From Herbiconiux flava (GTDB lineage Bacteria; Actinomycetota; Actinomycetes; Actinomycetales; Microbacteriaceae), in the NCBI RefSeq assembly GCF_013409865.1, contig NZ_JACCBM010000001.1, forward strand, positions 2,418,001-2,482,000: a stretch of 64,000 bases of DNA, given 5' to 3'. The notes under the pieces were generated by a model. That model saw only the letters and a program-made list of their open reading frames with translations. It did no database searches and had not been told where the DNA came from. The translations under genes were made by a program, and so were the position numbers. Every line of letters starts with the position of its first letter. Position 1 is the first letter of the stretch. Of the stretch, positions 1 through 7,662 are shown piece by piece.

Positions 1-248
1 AGGCGGCGTTCGTCGCCGGTGCGGTGGAAGGCGTCGAGGCGGGCGTCGACGAGGTGGGAGAGCCACCAGTGGTTGAGGGGGAGCAGCTGCGGGAGGCGGC
101 CGAGGCTCGGCGGGGCGACGTTCAAGGCGGCACCGGGGATCGCGCGGATCGAGAAGGTGCGGTCGAGGGTGCGCTGGGCGCCGTCGGCAGCGGCCTGCAC
201 GGATGCCGCCCGCTCGGCTGCGGCGCGAGTCTCCTCCTGCACAGCCAC
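1..248 (-). CDS. Partial: probable GH76-type glycoside hydrolase, N-terminal 82 residues
   Basis: The minus strand is open from a GTG at 248 (an in-frame TAG lies just upstream at 254-252) to the window edge, so only the N-terminus is present. The reading contains a His-Trp-Trp-Leu-Ser-His-Leu-Val-Asp-Ala stretch about 60 residues in, after a region rich in Pro and Leu. This resembles the start of actinobacterial family-76 glycosidases (alpha-1,6-mannanase fold), where an aromatic WHYWWQAHLLD-like segment sits at the same place. The family call rests on that one segment and is tentative. It diverges from the MFS gene with a 55-bp gap. Confidence 0.45.
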   Translation of the reverse strand, partial: MAVQEETRAAAERAASVQAAADGAQRTLDRTFSIRAIPGAALNVAPPSLGRLPQLLPLNHWWLSHLVDARLDAFHRTGDERR

Positions 249-303
249 ACCCTACGGCGGATCGGCGCACATTCGACATCCTGCCGTCGTCGGGCGGGCA
301 CGG

Positions 304-1794
304 ATGCACGAGACTGAGCAGATGGCCGAGAAGATGTCCTCCCCCCAGCGGCTGGTGCTGGTCGTGGCGATCCTGAGCGCGTTCATCTCGTTCCTCGACG
401 CGACGGTGATCAACGTGGCGCTGCCCGCCATCAGCCGCGAGCTCGGGGGCGAGCTGTCGTCGCAGCAGTGGGTGGTCGACGCCTACCTCATCACCCTCGG
501 CGCGGTCATCCTGCTCGCGGGGTCGCTGAGCGACGTCTTCGGGCGCAAGCGGGTGCTGCTCGTCGGGCTCCTCGGGTTCGGGCTGACGTCGCTCGCCTGC
601 GCGTTCGCCCCCACCATCGAGTTCCTGATCGTGTCGCGCGGGCTGCAGGGCGTGGCCGGGGCGCTGCTCGTTCCCTCGTCGCTGGCGCTCATCCTCGCGA
701 ACTTCAGCGGGCCGGCGCAGAGCCGCGCCATCGGCACCTGGACGGCGTTCACCAGCGTGGCCAACATCGCCGGGCCGATCCTCGGCGGGGTGCTGGTCGA
801 CCAGTTCACCTGGCGGCTGGTGTTCGGCATCAACGTGCTTCCGATCATCGTGGCCGTCGTGCTCGTGGCGAAGTTGCCGAACGACGCCCACCACACCACG
901 GGCGCCCGCATCGACGTGTTCGGGGCCGTGCTCGGCATCCTCGGGCTCGGGCTGCCGGTGTTCGCGCTGATCGAGCAGGCGAACTTCGGCTGGGGCTCAC
1001 CGGTCGTGCTGGTGCCGCTGATCGTCGGGGTGCTGGCCTTCGCCGCTTTCCTCGTGCACGAGCGGCGGGCATCGCAGCCGATGCTGCCGCTGTCGCTGTT
1101 CCGGGTGCGCAACTTCTCGGTCGGCAACATCTCGACGTTCCTCATCTACGGGGCGCTCTCGCTCGGCTTCTTCAGCATCGCCGTGTTCCTGCAGCAGGTC
1201 GCCGGCTACACCGCCACCGAGGCGGGTTTCGCCATGATCCCGACGAGCCTGCTGCTGATCGGCCTGTCCTCGCTGTTCGGGCGGCTGTCGGGCCGCCTCG
1301 GGCCGCGGTTGTTCATGACCGTGGGTCCGATCCTCGCCGGCGCCGGGTTCCTGCTGATGCTCCGGGTCGACGAGAGCGCCGACTACCTCACCCAGGTCCT
1401 CCCGGCCATCGTGGTCTTCGGCCTCGGCATGGCGATCACGGTCGCGCCGCTGACGGCGGCCATCCTCGGTGCCATCGACCCGGCGCGCTCGGGCATCGCC
1501 TCGGCGGTGAACAACGCGGTCTCGCGGGTCGCCGGCCTCATCGCGGTCGCGCTCGCCAGCCTCATCGCCGGAACGGCCGTGCTCGACCTCGAGGGCTTCC
1601 ACCGCGTGGTGCTCGTCACGGCGATCGTCTTCATGGCGGGCGGCCTCGTCTCCCTCGCGGGCATCCAGAACCCGAAGCGCGACGCCCCCGCTCCGGCGAC
1701 TCCTGCGCCGACCCCGGTCCCGGGCCATGCGCCGGCCCCCGCCCCGGCCCCGGCCCCGGCCCCTGCGCCGGCCCCCGGCACGCCCACGGCCTGA
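304..1794 (+). CDS. MFS transporter, DHA2 (14-TM) drug-exporter type
   Basis: A 496-residue inner-membrane permease of the major facilitator superfamily, probably a proton-driven exporter of drugs or other small molecules. The first helix carries the family motif SFLDATVINVALPAI (about residues 24-38), followed by DAYLITLGAVILLAGSLSD and a FGRKR loop (motif A region). A GPILGG motif (motif C type, antiporters) lies near residue 160. The ATG at 304 is chosen because upstream sequence in this frame is unlike a membrane protein and overlaps the divergent gene; ATG 322 is an alternative. The last 35 or so residues are an Ala-Pro repeat (1684-1791) encoded by near-perfect GCCCCGGCCCCGG repeats. 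The substrate cannot be read from sequence. Confidence 0.9.
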   Translation: MHETEQMAEKMSSPQRLVLVVAILSAFISFLDATVINVALPAISRELGGELSSQQWVVDAYLITLGAVILLAGSLSDVFGRKRVLLVGLLGFGLTSLACAFAPTIEFLIVSRGLQGVAGALLVPSSLALILANFSGPAQSRAIGTWTAFTSVANIAGPILGGVLVDQFTWRLVFGINVLPIIVAVVLVAKLPNDAHHTTGARIDVFGAVLGILGLGLPVFALIEQANFGWGSPVVLVPLIVGVLAFAAFLVHERRASQPMLPLSLFRVRNFSVGNISTFLIYGALSLGFFSIAVFLQQVAGYTATEAGFAMIPTSLLLIGLSSLFGRLSGRLGPRLFMTVGPILAGAGFLLMLRVDESADYLTQVLPAIVVFGLGMAITVAPLTAAILGAIDPARSGIASAVNNAVSRVAGLIAVALASLIAGTAVLDLEGFHRVVLVTAIVFMAGGLVSLAGIQNPKRDAPAPATPAPTPVPGHAPAPAPAPAPAPAPAPGTPTA

Positions 1795-1876
1795 GCCGCT
1801 CCCAGCGCGTCACCAGCTTGCTGCAAGGCGGCTGGGCGAGACTGGGCCCTTCCCCCCACTGTCACGAAGAGGACTC

Positions 1877-2860
1877 ATGCGCTCACTCCCGGCCTTCGCC
1901 GCCGCAGCCGTCGCCGCCACGCTCCTGCTGGCCGGCTGCTCGGCCTCGACCCCCTCGTCCGACGACGCGACCTCGTCGCCGGCCGCCGACGCCGTCCAGT
2001 GCGCCACCGACGGCAGCGCCTCGAAGGCCGTCACCGTCACCGGCGACTTCGGCGCCCTGCCGACCACGAGCTTCACCGGCCCGCTGAACGTCGACACCAC
2101 CGAGCGCAGCGTCGCCATCGAGGGCGACGGCGAGACCATCGAGACCGGCATGACCGCCACCGTCGACTTCACGGTCTACAACGGCACCAGCGGCACGAAG
2201 GTCTTCTCCACCCTCGACGAGGGCGGCACCGCGCTGCAGCTCAGCACCGACGACACGCAGTACATCCCGGGCCTTCTGAAGGCCGTGCTCTGCAGCACGG
2301 TCGGGTCGCGCGTCGTCGCGGTCATCCCGCCGGCCGAGGCGTTCGGCGACCAGGGCAACGAGTCGCTCGGCGTCGCGGCGAGCGACTCGCTCGTCATGGT
2401 GGCCGACGTCGAGGCGATCATCCCCGACCGGGCCGACGGCGTCGACCAGCCCGCGCAGGACGGCTTCCCCACCGTCGAACTCGCCGACGACGGCGCCCCG
2501 ACGGTCACGATCCCCGACGCCGACCCGCCGACCGAGCTCGAGATGGAGACCCTCAAGAAGGGCGACGGCGCGGTCGTCGGCGACGGCGACAACGTCACCG
2601 TCCAGTACCAGGGCGTCATCTGGGGAACCGGCAAGGTCTTCGACCAGAGCTGGGGCACCGGCGGCCCGACCACGTTCCAGACCACGGGCGTCGTGAAGGG
2701 CTTCTCCGCCGCCCTCGTCGGCCAGACGGTCGGCTCGCAGGTGCTCGTCGTCATTCCCCCGGAGCTCGGCTACGGCAGCGAGGGCAACACCGCCGCCGGC
2801 ATCTCGGGCACCGACACCCTGGTCTTCGTGGTCGACATCCTGGCCAGCGCCTCGGCGTAG
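1877..2860 (+). CDS. Lipoprotein with two FKBP-type peptidyl-prolyl isomerase domains
   Basis: A 327-residue exported folding helper that should catalyse cis-trans isomerisation of proline bonds outside the membrane. The N-terminus is a lipoprotein signal ending in a LLLAGC lipobox, so the mature protein is anchored by Cys 22. A Thr/Ser/Asp-rich linker leads to two FKBP_C-like halves, each with a VVIPP(A/E)..(A/G)(F/Y)G motif (about residues 150 and 290). The second half has the fuller signature (VTVQYQGVIWGTGKVFDQSW, about 238-257); the first is more divergent. ATG 1877 follows AAGAGGA. A hairpin terminator follows 23 bp after the stop. Confidence 0.9.
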   Translation: MRSLPAFAAAAVAATLLLAGCSASTPSSDDATSSPAADAVQCATDGSASKAVTVTGDFGALPTTSFTGPLNVDTTERSVAIEGDGETIETGMTATVDFTVYNGTSGTKVFSTLDEGGTALQLSTDDTQYIPGLLKAVLCSTVGSRVVAVIPPAEAFGDQGNESLGVAASDSLVMVADVEAIIPDRADGVDQPAQDGFPTVELADDGAPTVTIPDADPPTELEMETLKKGDGAVVGDGDNVTVQYQGVIWGTGKVFDQSWGTGGPTTFQTTGVVKGFSAALVGQTVGSQVLVVIPPELGYGSEGNTAAGISGTDTLVFVVDILASASA

Positions 2861-2883
2861 CCCGCCCGCAACCGCACCACCCC

Positions 2884-2917
2884 GACGGGGCCGACCTCCA
2901 CCGAGGCTGGCCCCGTC
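2884..2917 (+). terminator. Hairpin terminator of the FKBP gene
   Basis: A 9-bp perfect stem (2884-2892 with 2909-2917) encloses an inner 4-bp stem (2895-2898 with 2903-2906). There is no T run, as is usual for high-GC actinobacterial terminators. Confidence 0.7.
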
Positions 2918-2956
2918 CGCGGTTCCGCGCGGCCCCGTTCGCGGTCCCGCGCGGCC

Positions 2957-3033
2957 GCGGTCGCGGTCCACCCGCGGTCGCAGTCCACCCCGCGGTCGCA
3001 GTCCACCCGCGGTCGCAGCCCACCCACGGTCGC
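2957..3033. repeat. Short tandem repeat, about 4.5 copies of a 17-18 bp unit
   Basis: Copies of GCGGTCGCAGTCCACCC start at 2957, 2974, 2992 and 3009, with a partial copy at 3026-3033. One copy has an extra C, and the first and fourth each differ at a single base. The array sits in the 335-bp gap between the FKBP gene and dxr. It is not an open repeat in one frame, since unit length varies between 17 and 18, so I do not read it as coding. The rest of the gap (2918-2956 and 3034-3195) is GC-rich and shows no gene or clear promoter. Confidence 0.85.
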
Positions 3034-3195
3034 CGGCGATCCCAGCACCTCTGCGACGAGTGGGGCGTTCGCGCACGCGAGCCGGCTGCCGACCTCACCA
3101 CGCGCTCGGCACCCGCCAGGCGTGCGCGACGGCAGCAGGCGGCCCGTCGGCGACCCGCCTCGGCGTAACCGGGGCGGATGCGGGATGATGGCGGG

Positions 3196-4281
3196 GTGAG
3201 ACGCGTCATCATCCTCGGTTCCACCGGCTCCATCGGCGTTCAGGCGCTCGACGTGATCCGGGCCAATCCCGAGCGCTTCGAGGTGGTCGGCCTCGTCGCC
3301 GGATCCAACCGCACGGTGCTCGACGCCCAGGCCGCCGAGTTCGGCGTCGCCGACACCGGCCTCGGCGAGATCGAGGCCGAGCAGCTCGTGCGCGACATCG
3401 ACGCCGACGTCGTGCTGAACGGCATCACCGGCAGCGTCGGCCTCGGCCCGACCCTCGCCGCCCTCGAGGCCGGACGCACCCTCGCCCTGGCGAACAAGGA
3501 GAGCCTCATCGTCGGCGGCGACCTCGTGCGCGGCGCAGCGAGCCCCGGCCAGATCGTGCCCGTCGACTCCGAGCACTCCGCGATAGCGCAGGCGCTCCGC
3601 TCGGGCACGGCGGCCGAGGTGTCCCGGCTCGTGCTCACCGCCTCCGGCGGCCCCTTCCGCGGACGCACCCGCGAGCAGATGAAGGACGTCACGCCGGGCG
3701 AGGCCCTCGCCCACCCCACCTGGGACATGGGCCTCGTCGTCACCACCAACTCCGCCACCCTGGTCAACAAGGGCCTCGAGGTGATCGAGGCGCATCTGCT
3801 GTTCGACGTCGCCTACGCCGACATCGAGGTGACCGTGCATCCGCAGTCGGTCGTTCATTCGATGGTCGAGTTCGTCGACGGGTCGACCATCGCCCAGGCC
3901 TCGCCCCCCGACATGCGGCTGCCGATCTCGCTCGGTCTCGACTGGCCGAACCGCGTCGCCGGCGTCGGCACCCCGCTCGACTGGACGGCCTCGCACGAGT
4001 GGACCTTCGCCCCGCTCGACGAGGTCGCCTTCCCCGCCGTCGCGCTGGCCAAGCAGGTCGGCCGGGCGGGCGGCAGCTTCCCGGCGGTGTTCAACGCGGC
4101 GAACGAGCAGGCGGTGGCGGCGTTCCACGCGGGGCGCATCGGCTTCCTCGATATCGTCGACACGGTTCAGCGGGTCGTCGACGCCCACGAGATGCCGGGG
4201 GAGACGGTCACCCGCGAATCGCTCGCCGAGTCCGAGCTCTGGGCGCGGGCCACCGCCGACCAGCTGATCGCCGCGCACTAG
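3196..4281 (+). CDS. dxr: 1-deoxy-D-xylulose 5-phosphate reductoisomerase
   Basis: Converts DXP to 2-C-methyl-D-erythritol 4-phosphate with NADPH, the first committed step of the MEP isoprenoid route, in the cytosol. The N-terminus begins at once with the NADPH-binding GSTGSIG (residues 8-14). Family blocks follow in order: NGITGSVGL, ANKESLIVGG, PVDSEHSAIAQ (metal and substrate Asp/Glu), LTASGGPF, HPTWDMG, NKGLEVIEAHLLF, HPQSVVHSMVEF, and FNAANEQAVAAF at the end. GTG 3196 gives 361 residues, slightly short for the family but with all domains; an in-frame ATG at 3178 would add six residues and has a better Shine-Dalgarno. It heads the dxr, site-2 protease, ispG series common in actinobacteria. 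Confidence 0.96.
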   Translation: MRRVIILGSTGSIGVQALDVIRANPERFEVVGLVAGSNRTVLDAQAAEFGVADTGLGEIEAEQLVRDIDADVVLNGITGSVGLGPTLAALEAGRTLALANKESLIVGGDLVRGAASPGQIVPVDSEHSAIAQALRSGTAAEVSRLVLTASGGPFRGRTREQMKDVTPGEALAHPTWDMGLVVTTNSATLVNKGLEVIEAHLLFDVAYADIEVTVHPQSVVHSMVEFVDGSTIAQASPPDMRLPISLGLDWPNRVAGVGTPLDWTASHEWTFAPLDEVAFPAVALAKQVGRAGGSFPAVFNAANEQAVAAFHAGRIGFLDIVDTVQRVVDAHEMPGETVTRESLAESELWARATADQLIAAH

Positions 4282-4343
4282 CGGCACCGCGCGCGTCGAG
4301 CATCCGTTCAGCCAACGGTCAGCGCCGCCATCGGGGCGGCGGG

Positions 4344-4349
4344 TAGTGT
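4344..4349 (+). promoter_or_regulatory. -10 box for a probable leaderless transcript of the site-2 protease gene
   Basis: TAGTGT ends 6 nt before the GTG start at 4356, so the expected transcription start falls on or next to the start codon. No Shine-Dalgarno precedes the GTG, which fits leaderless translation. Confidence 0.55.
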
Positions 4350-4355
4350 CCTCGT

Positions 4356-5687
4356 GTGGAAACGGTCCTGCAGTTCATTCTCGGCGTGCTCATCATCGCC
4401 GTCGGGCTCGCCGTCTCCATCGGCCTGCACGAGGTCGGCCACCTGGTGCCCGCGAAGCTGTTCGGCATCAAGGTCACGCAGTACATGATCGGCTTCGGCC
4501 CGACCGTGTTCTCGCGCCGCAAGGGCGAGACCGAGTACGGCTTCAAGGCCATCCCGCTCGGTGGCTACATCTCGATGATCGGCATGTTCCCGCCGCGTCG
4601 CCAGGGCCAGAAGGCGGTGGCGAACAGCACGGGCTTCTTCCAGTCGATGGCTCAGGATGCGCGCGAGCAGTCCCAGCTCACCATCGGTGTCGACGAGGAC
4701 GACCGCGCCTTCTACCGCAAGCCTGTCTGGCAGCGCGTCATCGTCATGCTCGGCGGACCGTTCATGAACCTCGTGCTCGCGGTGCTCTTCTTCTCGATCA
4801 CGCTCGTCGGCTTCGGCACGGCCCAGTCCTCGACCACCATCGGCAGCGTCTCGGCGTGCGTGCTGCCCGCCACGAGCGAGCGCCAGACCTGCGAGGCCGG
4901 CGACCAGCCCTCTCCGGGTGCCGCCGCCGGGCTGCAGCCGGGCGACACCCTCGTCAGCATCGACGGCACGCCCATCGACACCTGGGAGCAGTCGACGGCG
5001 ATCATCCGCGACGCCGCCGGCGAGACCCTTCCGGTCGTCGTCGAGCGCGACGGCGCCGAGCAGACCCTGAGCCTCACCCCGCTCCTCACCGAGCGCTACG
5101 TCTACGGCGACGACGGCAAGATCGCCACCGGCGCCGACGGTCAGAACCTCACCGAGGAGGTCGGCTTCGTCGGAATCGGCGCCGCCAGCGAGCTCGTGCC
5201 CCAGCCGATCACCGCGGTGCCCGCGTTCATCGGCGAGAACATCGGCCACACGGTCGCCCTCGTGGCGAACCTGCCGCAGCGCCTCTACGACGTCGCGCAG
5301 GCCGCCTTCGGCTCGGGTGAGCGCGACCCGAACGGACCGATCAGCGTCGTCGGCGTCGGCCGCGTCGCCGGCGAGATCGCCTCGATCGACACGATCCCGC
5401 TCGCCTCCAAGGCCGCGAGCCTGCTGGGCCTCCTCGGCTCGCTGAACATCGCGCTGCTCGTGATCAACCTCGTGCCGCTCACCCCGCTCGACGGCGGTCA
5501 CGTCGTGTCGGCGCTCTGGGAGGGCATCCGCCGCTTCGTCGCCAAGCTCTTCAAGCGCCCCGACCCGGGGCCGGTCGACGCGGCGAAGCTGATGCCGCTG
5601 ACCTTCGCGGTCGTCATCCTGTTCGGCGGCATGACCGCGCTGCTCGTCTACGCCGACATCGTGAAGCCGATCGACCTCTTCGGCTGA
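4356..5687 (+). CDS. Site-2 intramembrane metalloprotease (RseP/Rip1 type, M50)
   Basis: A 443-residue zinc protease that cuts membrane-bound substrates, typically anti-sigma factors, inside the bilayer. The zinc motif HEVGH is at residues 25-29 in the first membrane helix. The second active-site motif, NLVPLTPLDGGH, begins at residue 371 and supplies the metal-binding Asp 379. Between them is a PDZ domain (about 190-260, GAAAGLQPGDTLVSIDG). Four membrane segments can be drawn: the two motif helices, one near 125-150 (GGPFMNLVLAVLFFSIT, the conserved GxxxN loop helix) and one at the C-terminus. Target proteins cannot be identified here. Placement between dxr and ispG is conserved in actinobacteria and explains the rip gene order. 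Confidence 0.94.
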   Translation: METVLQFILGVLIIAVGLAVSIGLHEVGHLVPAKLFGIKVTQYMIGFGPTVFSRRKGETEYGFKAIPLGGYISMIGMFPPRRQGQKAVANSTGFFQSMAQDAREQSQLTIGVDEDDRAFYRKPVWQRVIVMLGGPFMNLVLAVLFFSITLVGFGTAQSSTTIGSVSACVLPATSERQTCEAGDQPSPGAAAGLQPGDTLVSIDGTPIDTWEQSTAIIRDAAGETLPVVVERDGAEQTLSLTPLLTERYVYGDDGKIATGADGQNLTEEVGFVGIGAASELVPQPITAVPAFIGENIGHTVALVANLPQRLYDVAQAAFGSGERDPNGPISVVGVGRVAGEIASIDTIPLASKAASLLGLLGSLNIALLVINLVPLTPLDGGHVVSALWEGIRRFVAKLFKRPDPGPVDAAKLMPLTFAVVILFGGMTALLVYADIVKPIDLFG

Positions 5688-5764
5688 CGGGCGAGCTCGT
5701 CGGCCGAGGCTCGGCGAACACCCAGGATGCGAGCCGCGCTGACCGTGCATCCAGCCGACGGATC

Positions 5765-5770
5765 TAGACT
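5765..5770 (+). promoter_or_regulatory. -10 box for a probable leaderless ispG transcript
   Basis: TAGACT ends 6 nt before the GTG at 5777 and no ribosome-binding site lies between them. TGACCG at 5740-5745 is a possible, distant -35 element. Confidence 0.55.
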
Positions 5771-5776
5771 GAAGCC

Positions 5777-6928
5777 GTGCCTGCAGTCAACTTGGGGATG
5801 CCCAAACCCCCGCCCGAAACCCTCGCTCCCCGTCGGAAGTCCCGCCAGATCAAGGTCGGCAAGGTCCTCGTGGGCGGCGACGCCCCGGTGAGCGTGCAGT
5901 CGATGACCACGACGCCCACGCCGAACATCAACGCCACCCTGCAGCAGATCGCCGAGCTCACCGCCTCGGGCTGCGACATCGTCCGCGTGGCCGTGCCCTC
6001 GCGCGACGACGCCGAGGCGCTGCCCATCATCGCGAAGAAGTCGCAGATCCCGGTGATCGCCGACATCCACTTCCAGCCGAACTACGTGTTCGCCGCGATC
6101 GACGCCGGATGTGCGGCGGTTCGCGTGAACCCCGGCAACATCCGCAAGTTCGACGACAAGGTGGGCGAGATCGCCGCCGCGGCCAAGGCCGCCGGGGTCT
6201 CGATCCGCATCGGCGTGAACGCCGGCTCGCTCGACCCGCGCCTGCTCGAGAAGTACGGCAAGGCCACCCCCGAGGCACTCGTCGAGAGCGCCGTCTGGGA
6301 GGCGTCGCTGTTCGAGGAGCACGACTTCCACGACTTCAAGATCTCGGTCAAGCACAACGACCCGATCATCATGGTGAAGGCGTACCGCCTGCTCGCCGAG
6401 CGCGGCGACTGGCCGCTGCACCTCGGGGTCACGGAGGCCGGACCCTCGTTCCAGGGCACGATCAAGAGCGCGACCGCGTTCGGCATCCTCCTCTCGGAGG
6501 GCATCGGCGACACCATCCGCGTCTCGCTGTCGGCCCCGCCGGCCGAGGAGGTCAAGGTCGGGCTGCAGATCCTGCAGTCGCTGAACCTGCGCGAGCGCAA
6601 GCTCGAGATCGTGTCGTGCCCCTCCTGCGGGCGTGCGCAGGTCGACGTGTACAAGCTCGCGAACGACGTCACCGACGGGCTCGAGGGCATGACCGTGCCG
6701 CTCCGCGTCGCCGTGATGGGCTGCGTCGTGAACGGCCCGGGCGAGGCCCGCGAGGCCGACCTCGGCGTCGCCTCGGGCAACGGCAAGGGCCAGATCTTCG
6801 TCAAAGGCGAGGTCATCAAGACCGTCCCCGAGTCGGAGATCGTCGCGACCCTGATCGAGGAGGCCAACCGCCTCGCGGCCGAGATGCCCCCCGGCGAGCT
6901 CGGCGCCCCCGAGGTCGTCACGGTCTGA
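5777..6928 (+). CDS. ispG: 4-hydroxy-3-methylbut-2-enyl diphosphate synthase
   Basis: Reductively opens the cyclic diphosphate MEcPP to HMBPP, the penultimate MEP-pathway step, using a 4Fe-4S cluster. The TIM-barrel half opens with the [17 protein letters not shown] block. The cluster cysteines are visible as SCPSCGR (Cys 281, Cys 284) and [11 protein letters not shown] (Cys 316), with the glutamate of GPGEA at 323. Length 383 fits the single-domain bacterial form, which takes electrons from ferredoxin or flavodoxin. It is the last gene of the dxr, site-2 protease, ispG series and is followed by a long inverted repeat. Confidence 0.97.
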   Translation: MPAVNLGMPKPPPETLAPRRKSRQIKVGKVLVGGDAPVSVQSMTTTPTPNINATLQQIAELTASGCDIVRVAVPSRDDAEALPIIAKKSQIPVIADIHFQPNYVFAAIDAGCAAVRVNPGNIRKFDDKVGEIAAAAKAAGVSIRIGVNAGSLDPRLLEKYGKATPEALVESAVWEASLFEEHDFHDFKISVKHNDPIIMVKAYRLLAERGDWPLHLGVTEAGPSFQGTIKSATAFGILLSEGIGDTIRVSLSAPPAEEVKVGLQILQSLNLRERKLEIVSCPSCGRAQVDVYKLANDVTDGLEGMTVPLRVAVMGCVVNGPGEAREADLGVASGNGKGQIFVKGEVIKTVPESEIVATLIEEANRLAAEMPPGELGAPEVVTV

Positions 6929-6933
6929 CCGAC

Positions 6934-7008
6934 GGTCGGTACGGGAGGAGAATGCTGCCGTTGACCCCATATCCGGGTCAAGGGCCTGATTCTCCTCCCG
7001 TGCCGACC
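6934..7008. repeat. 75-bp inverted repeat between ispG and a decayed gene
   Basis: The arms 6934-6953 and 6989-7008 pair over all 20 positions, with one G-U wobble. The 35-nt middle contains its own 7-bp stem (TTGACCC at 6961-6967 with GGGTCAA at 6975-6981). The whole can form a long stem or cruciform. It starts 6 bp after the ispG stop and ends 8 bp before the stop of the minus-strand remnant, so it may act as a two-way terminator. It is longer and less compact than an intrinsic terminator and has no T run. A small mobile palindromic element is the alternative. Confidence 0.85.
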
Positions 7009-7015
7009 TGGGGGG

Positions 7016-7620
7016 TCACGGGCGGCAGCCGCCCGGCGGCCATCGGTGCTCGCCCGCCCGCACGAGCCGCATGGTGACTCCCTCGTACGCGTCCCAGTCG
7101 AACGTGACCTGCCGCCAGCTCAGCCGGAGCACGCGGTACCCGCGCCGGGCGAGCTCGAGGTCACGGTGCCGGTCCTCCTCGAATCCCGTCCTCGACGAGT
7201 GCCAGCGGTACCCGTCCAGCTCGAGAACCAGACGGTCGCCGAGCAGTAGATCGACCCGGCCGACGCCCTCGATCTGAACCTGGCTCCGCAGGCGCTTGCG
7301 CCGACTCCGGATGCGCAACCAGGGATGCGCAGGCGAGCGCTGTCGCGACGTCGTCGAACGCGGCAAGCGGTGGGGCGATCCGCGCCGAGCGATGCAGTCG
7401 TGCGGCGCGATCCACCCTACGGAGGTGGCCGGCATGCGGCGCGACCCGCACGTGCAGCCGGCCATCATGGGCCGTCCAAACCTGTCGGTGGTCGAGGAGC
7501 GAGGTGCAGCTGAGAGCGCCGCCGATACCGACGCCACCCCTCCCGCCGACGCCAGCTGCTCGATCATCCACCGAGGATGGTGGCCGAAGCGACGGCCGGT
7601 GAGGGCGACACGCAGGTGGT
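7016..7620 (-). pseudogene. Decayed DUF559 / Vsr-like endonuclease-domain protein
   Basis: Two reading frames each carry a recognisable part of one protein family. From about 7545 to 7320 one frame reads IGGALSCTSLLDH then RLHVRVAPHAGHLR, the middle part of actinobacterial DUF559 proteins. From about 7300 to 7016 another frame reads QVQIEGVGRVDLLLGDRLVL, then LELDGYRWHS and RGYRVLRLSWRQVTFDWD, which is the C-terminal nuclease-like domain. The winged-helix N-terminus normally found before them is missing or reduced to fragments near 7600. At least one frameshift and one deletion are needed to join the parts, so I call a pseudogene. A sequencing error could explain the frameshift but not the missing N-terminus. 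Confidence 0.55.
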
Positions 7621-7662
7621 GGACGGCTGAACGCCGACCGCGTCTGTGCAGGAGGGGGCACG

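Noticed and set aside
19..303. N-terminal extension of the MFS transporter
   Set aside because: In-frame sequence before ATG 304 is Arg/Ser-rich, unlike a transporter start, and overlaps the divergent GH76-like gene.
2957..3033. CRISPR array
   Set aside because: The repeats are directly adjacent without unique spacers and are only 17-18 bp long; no cas genes are near.
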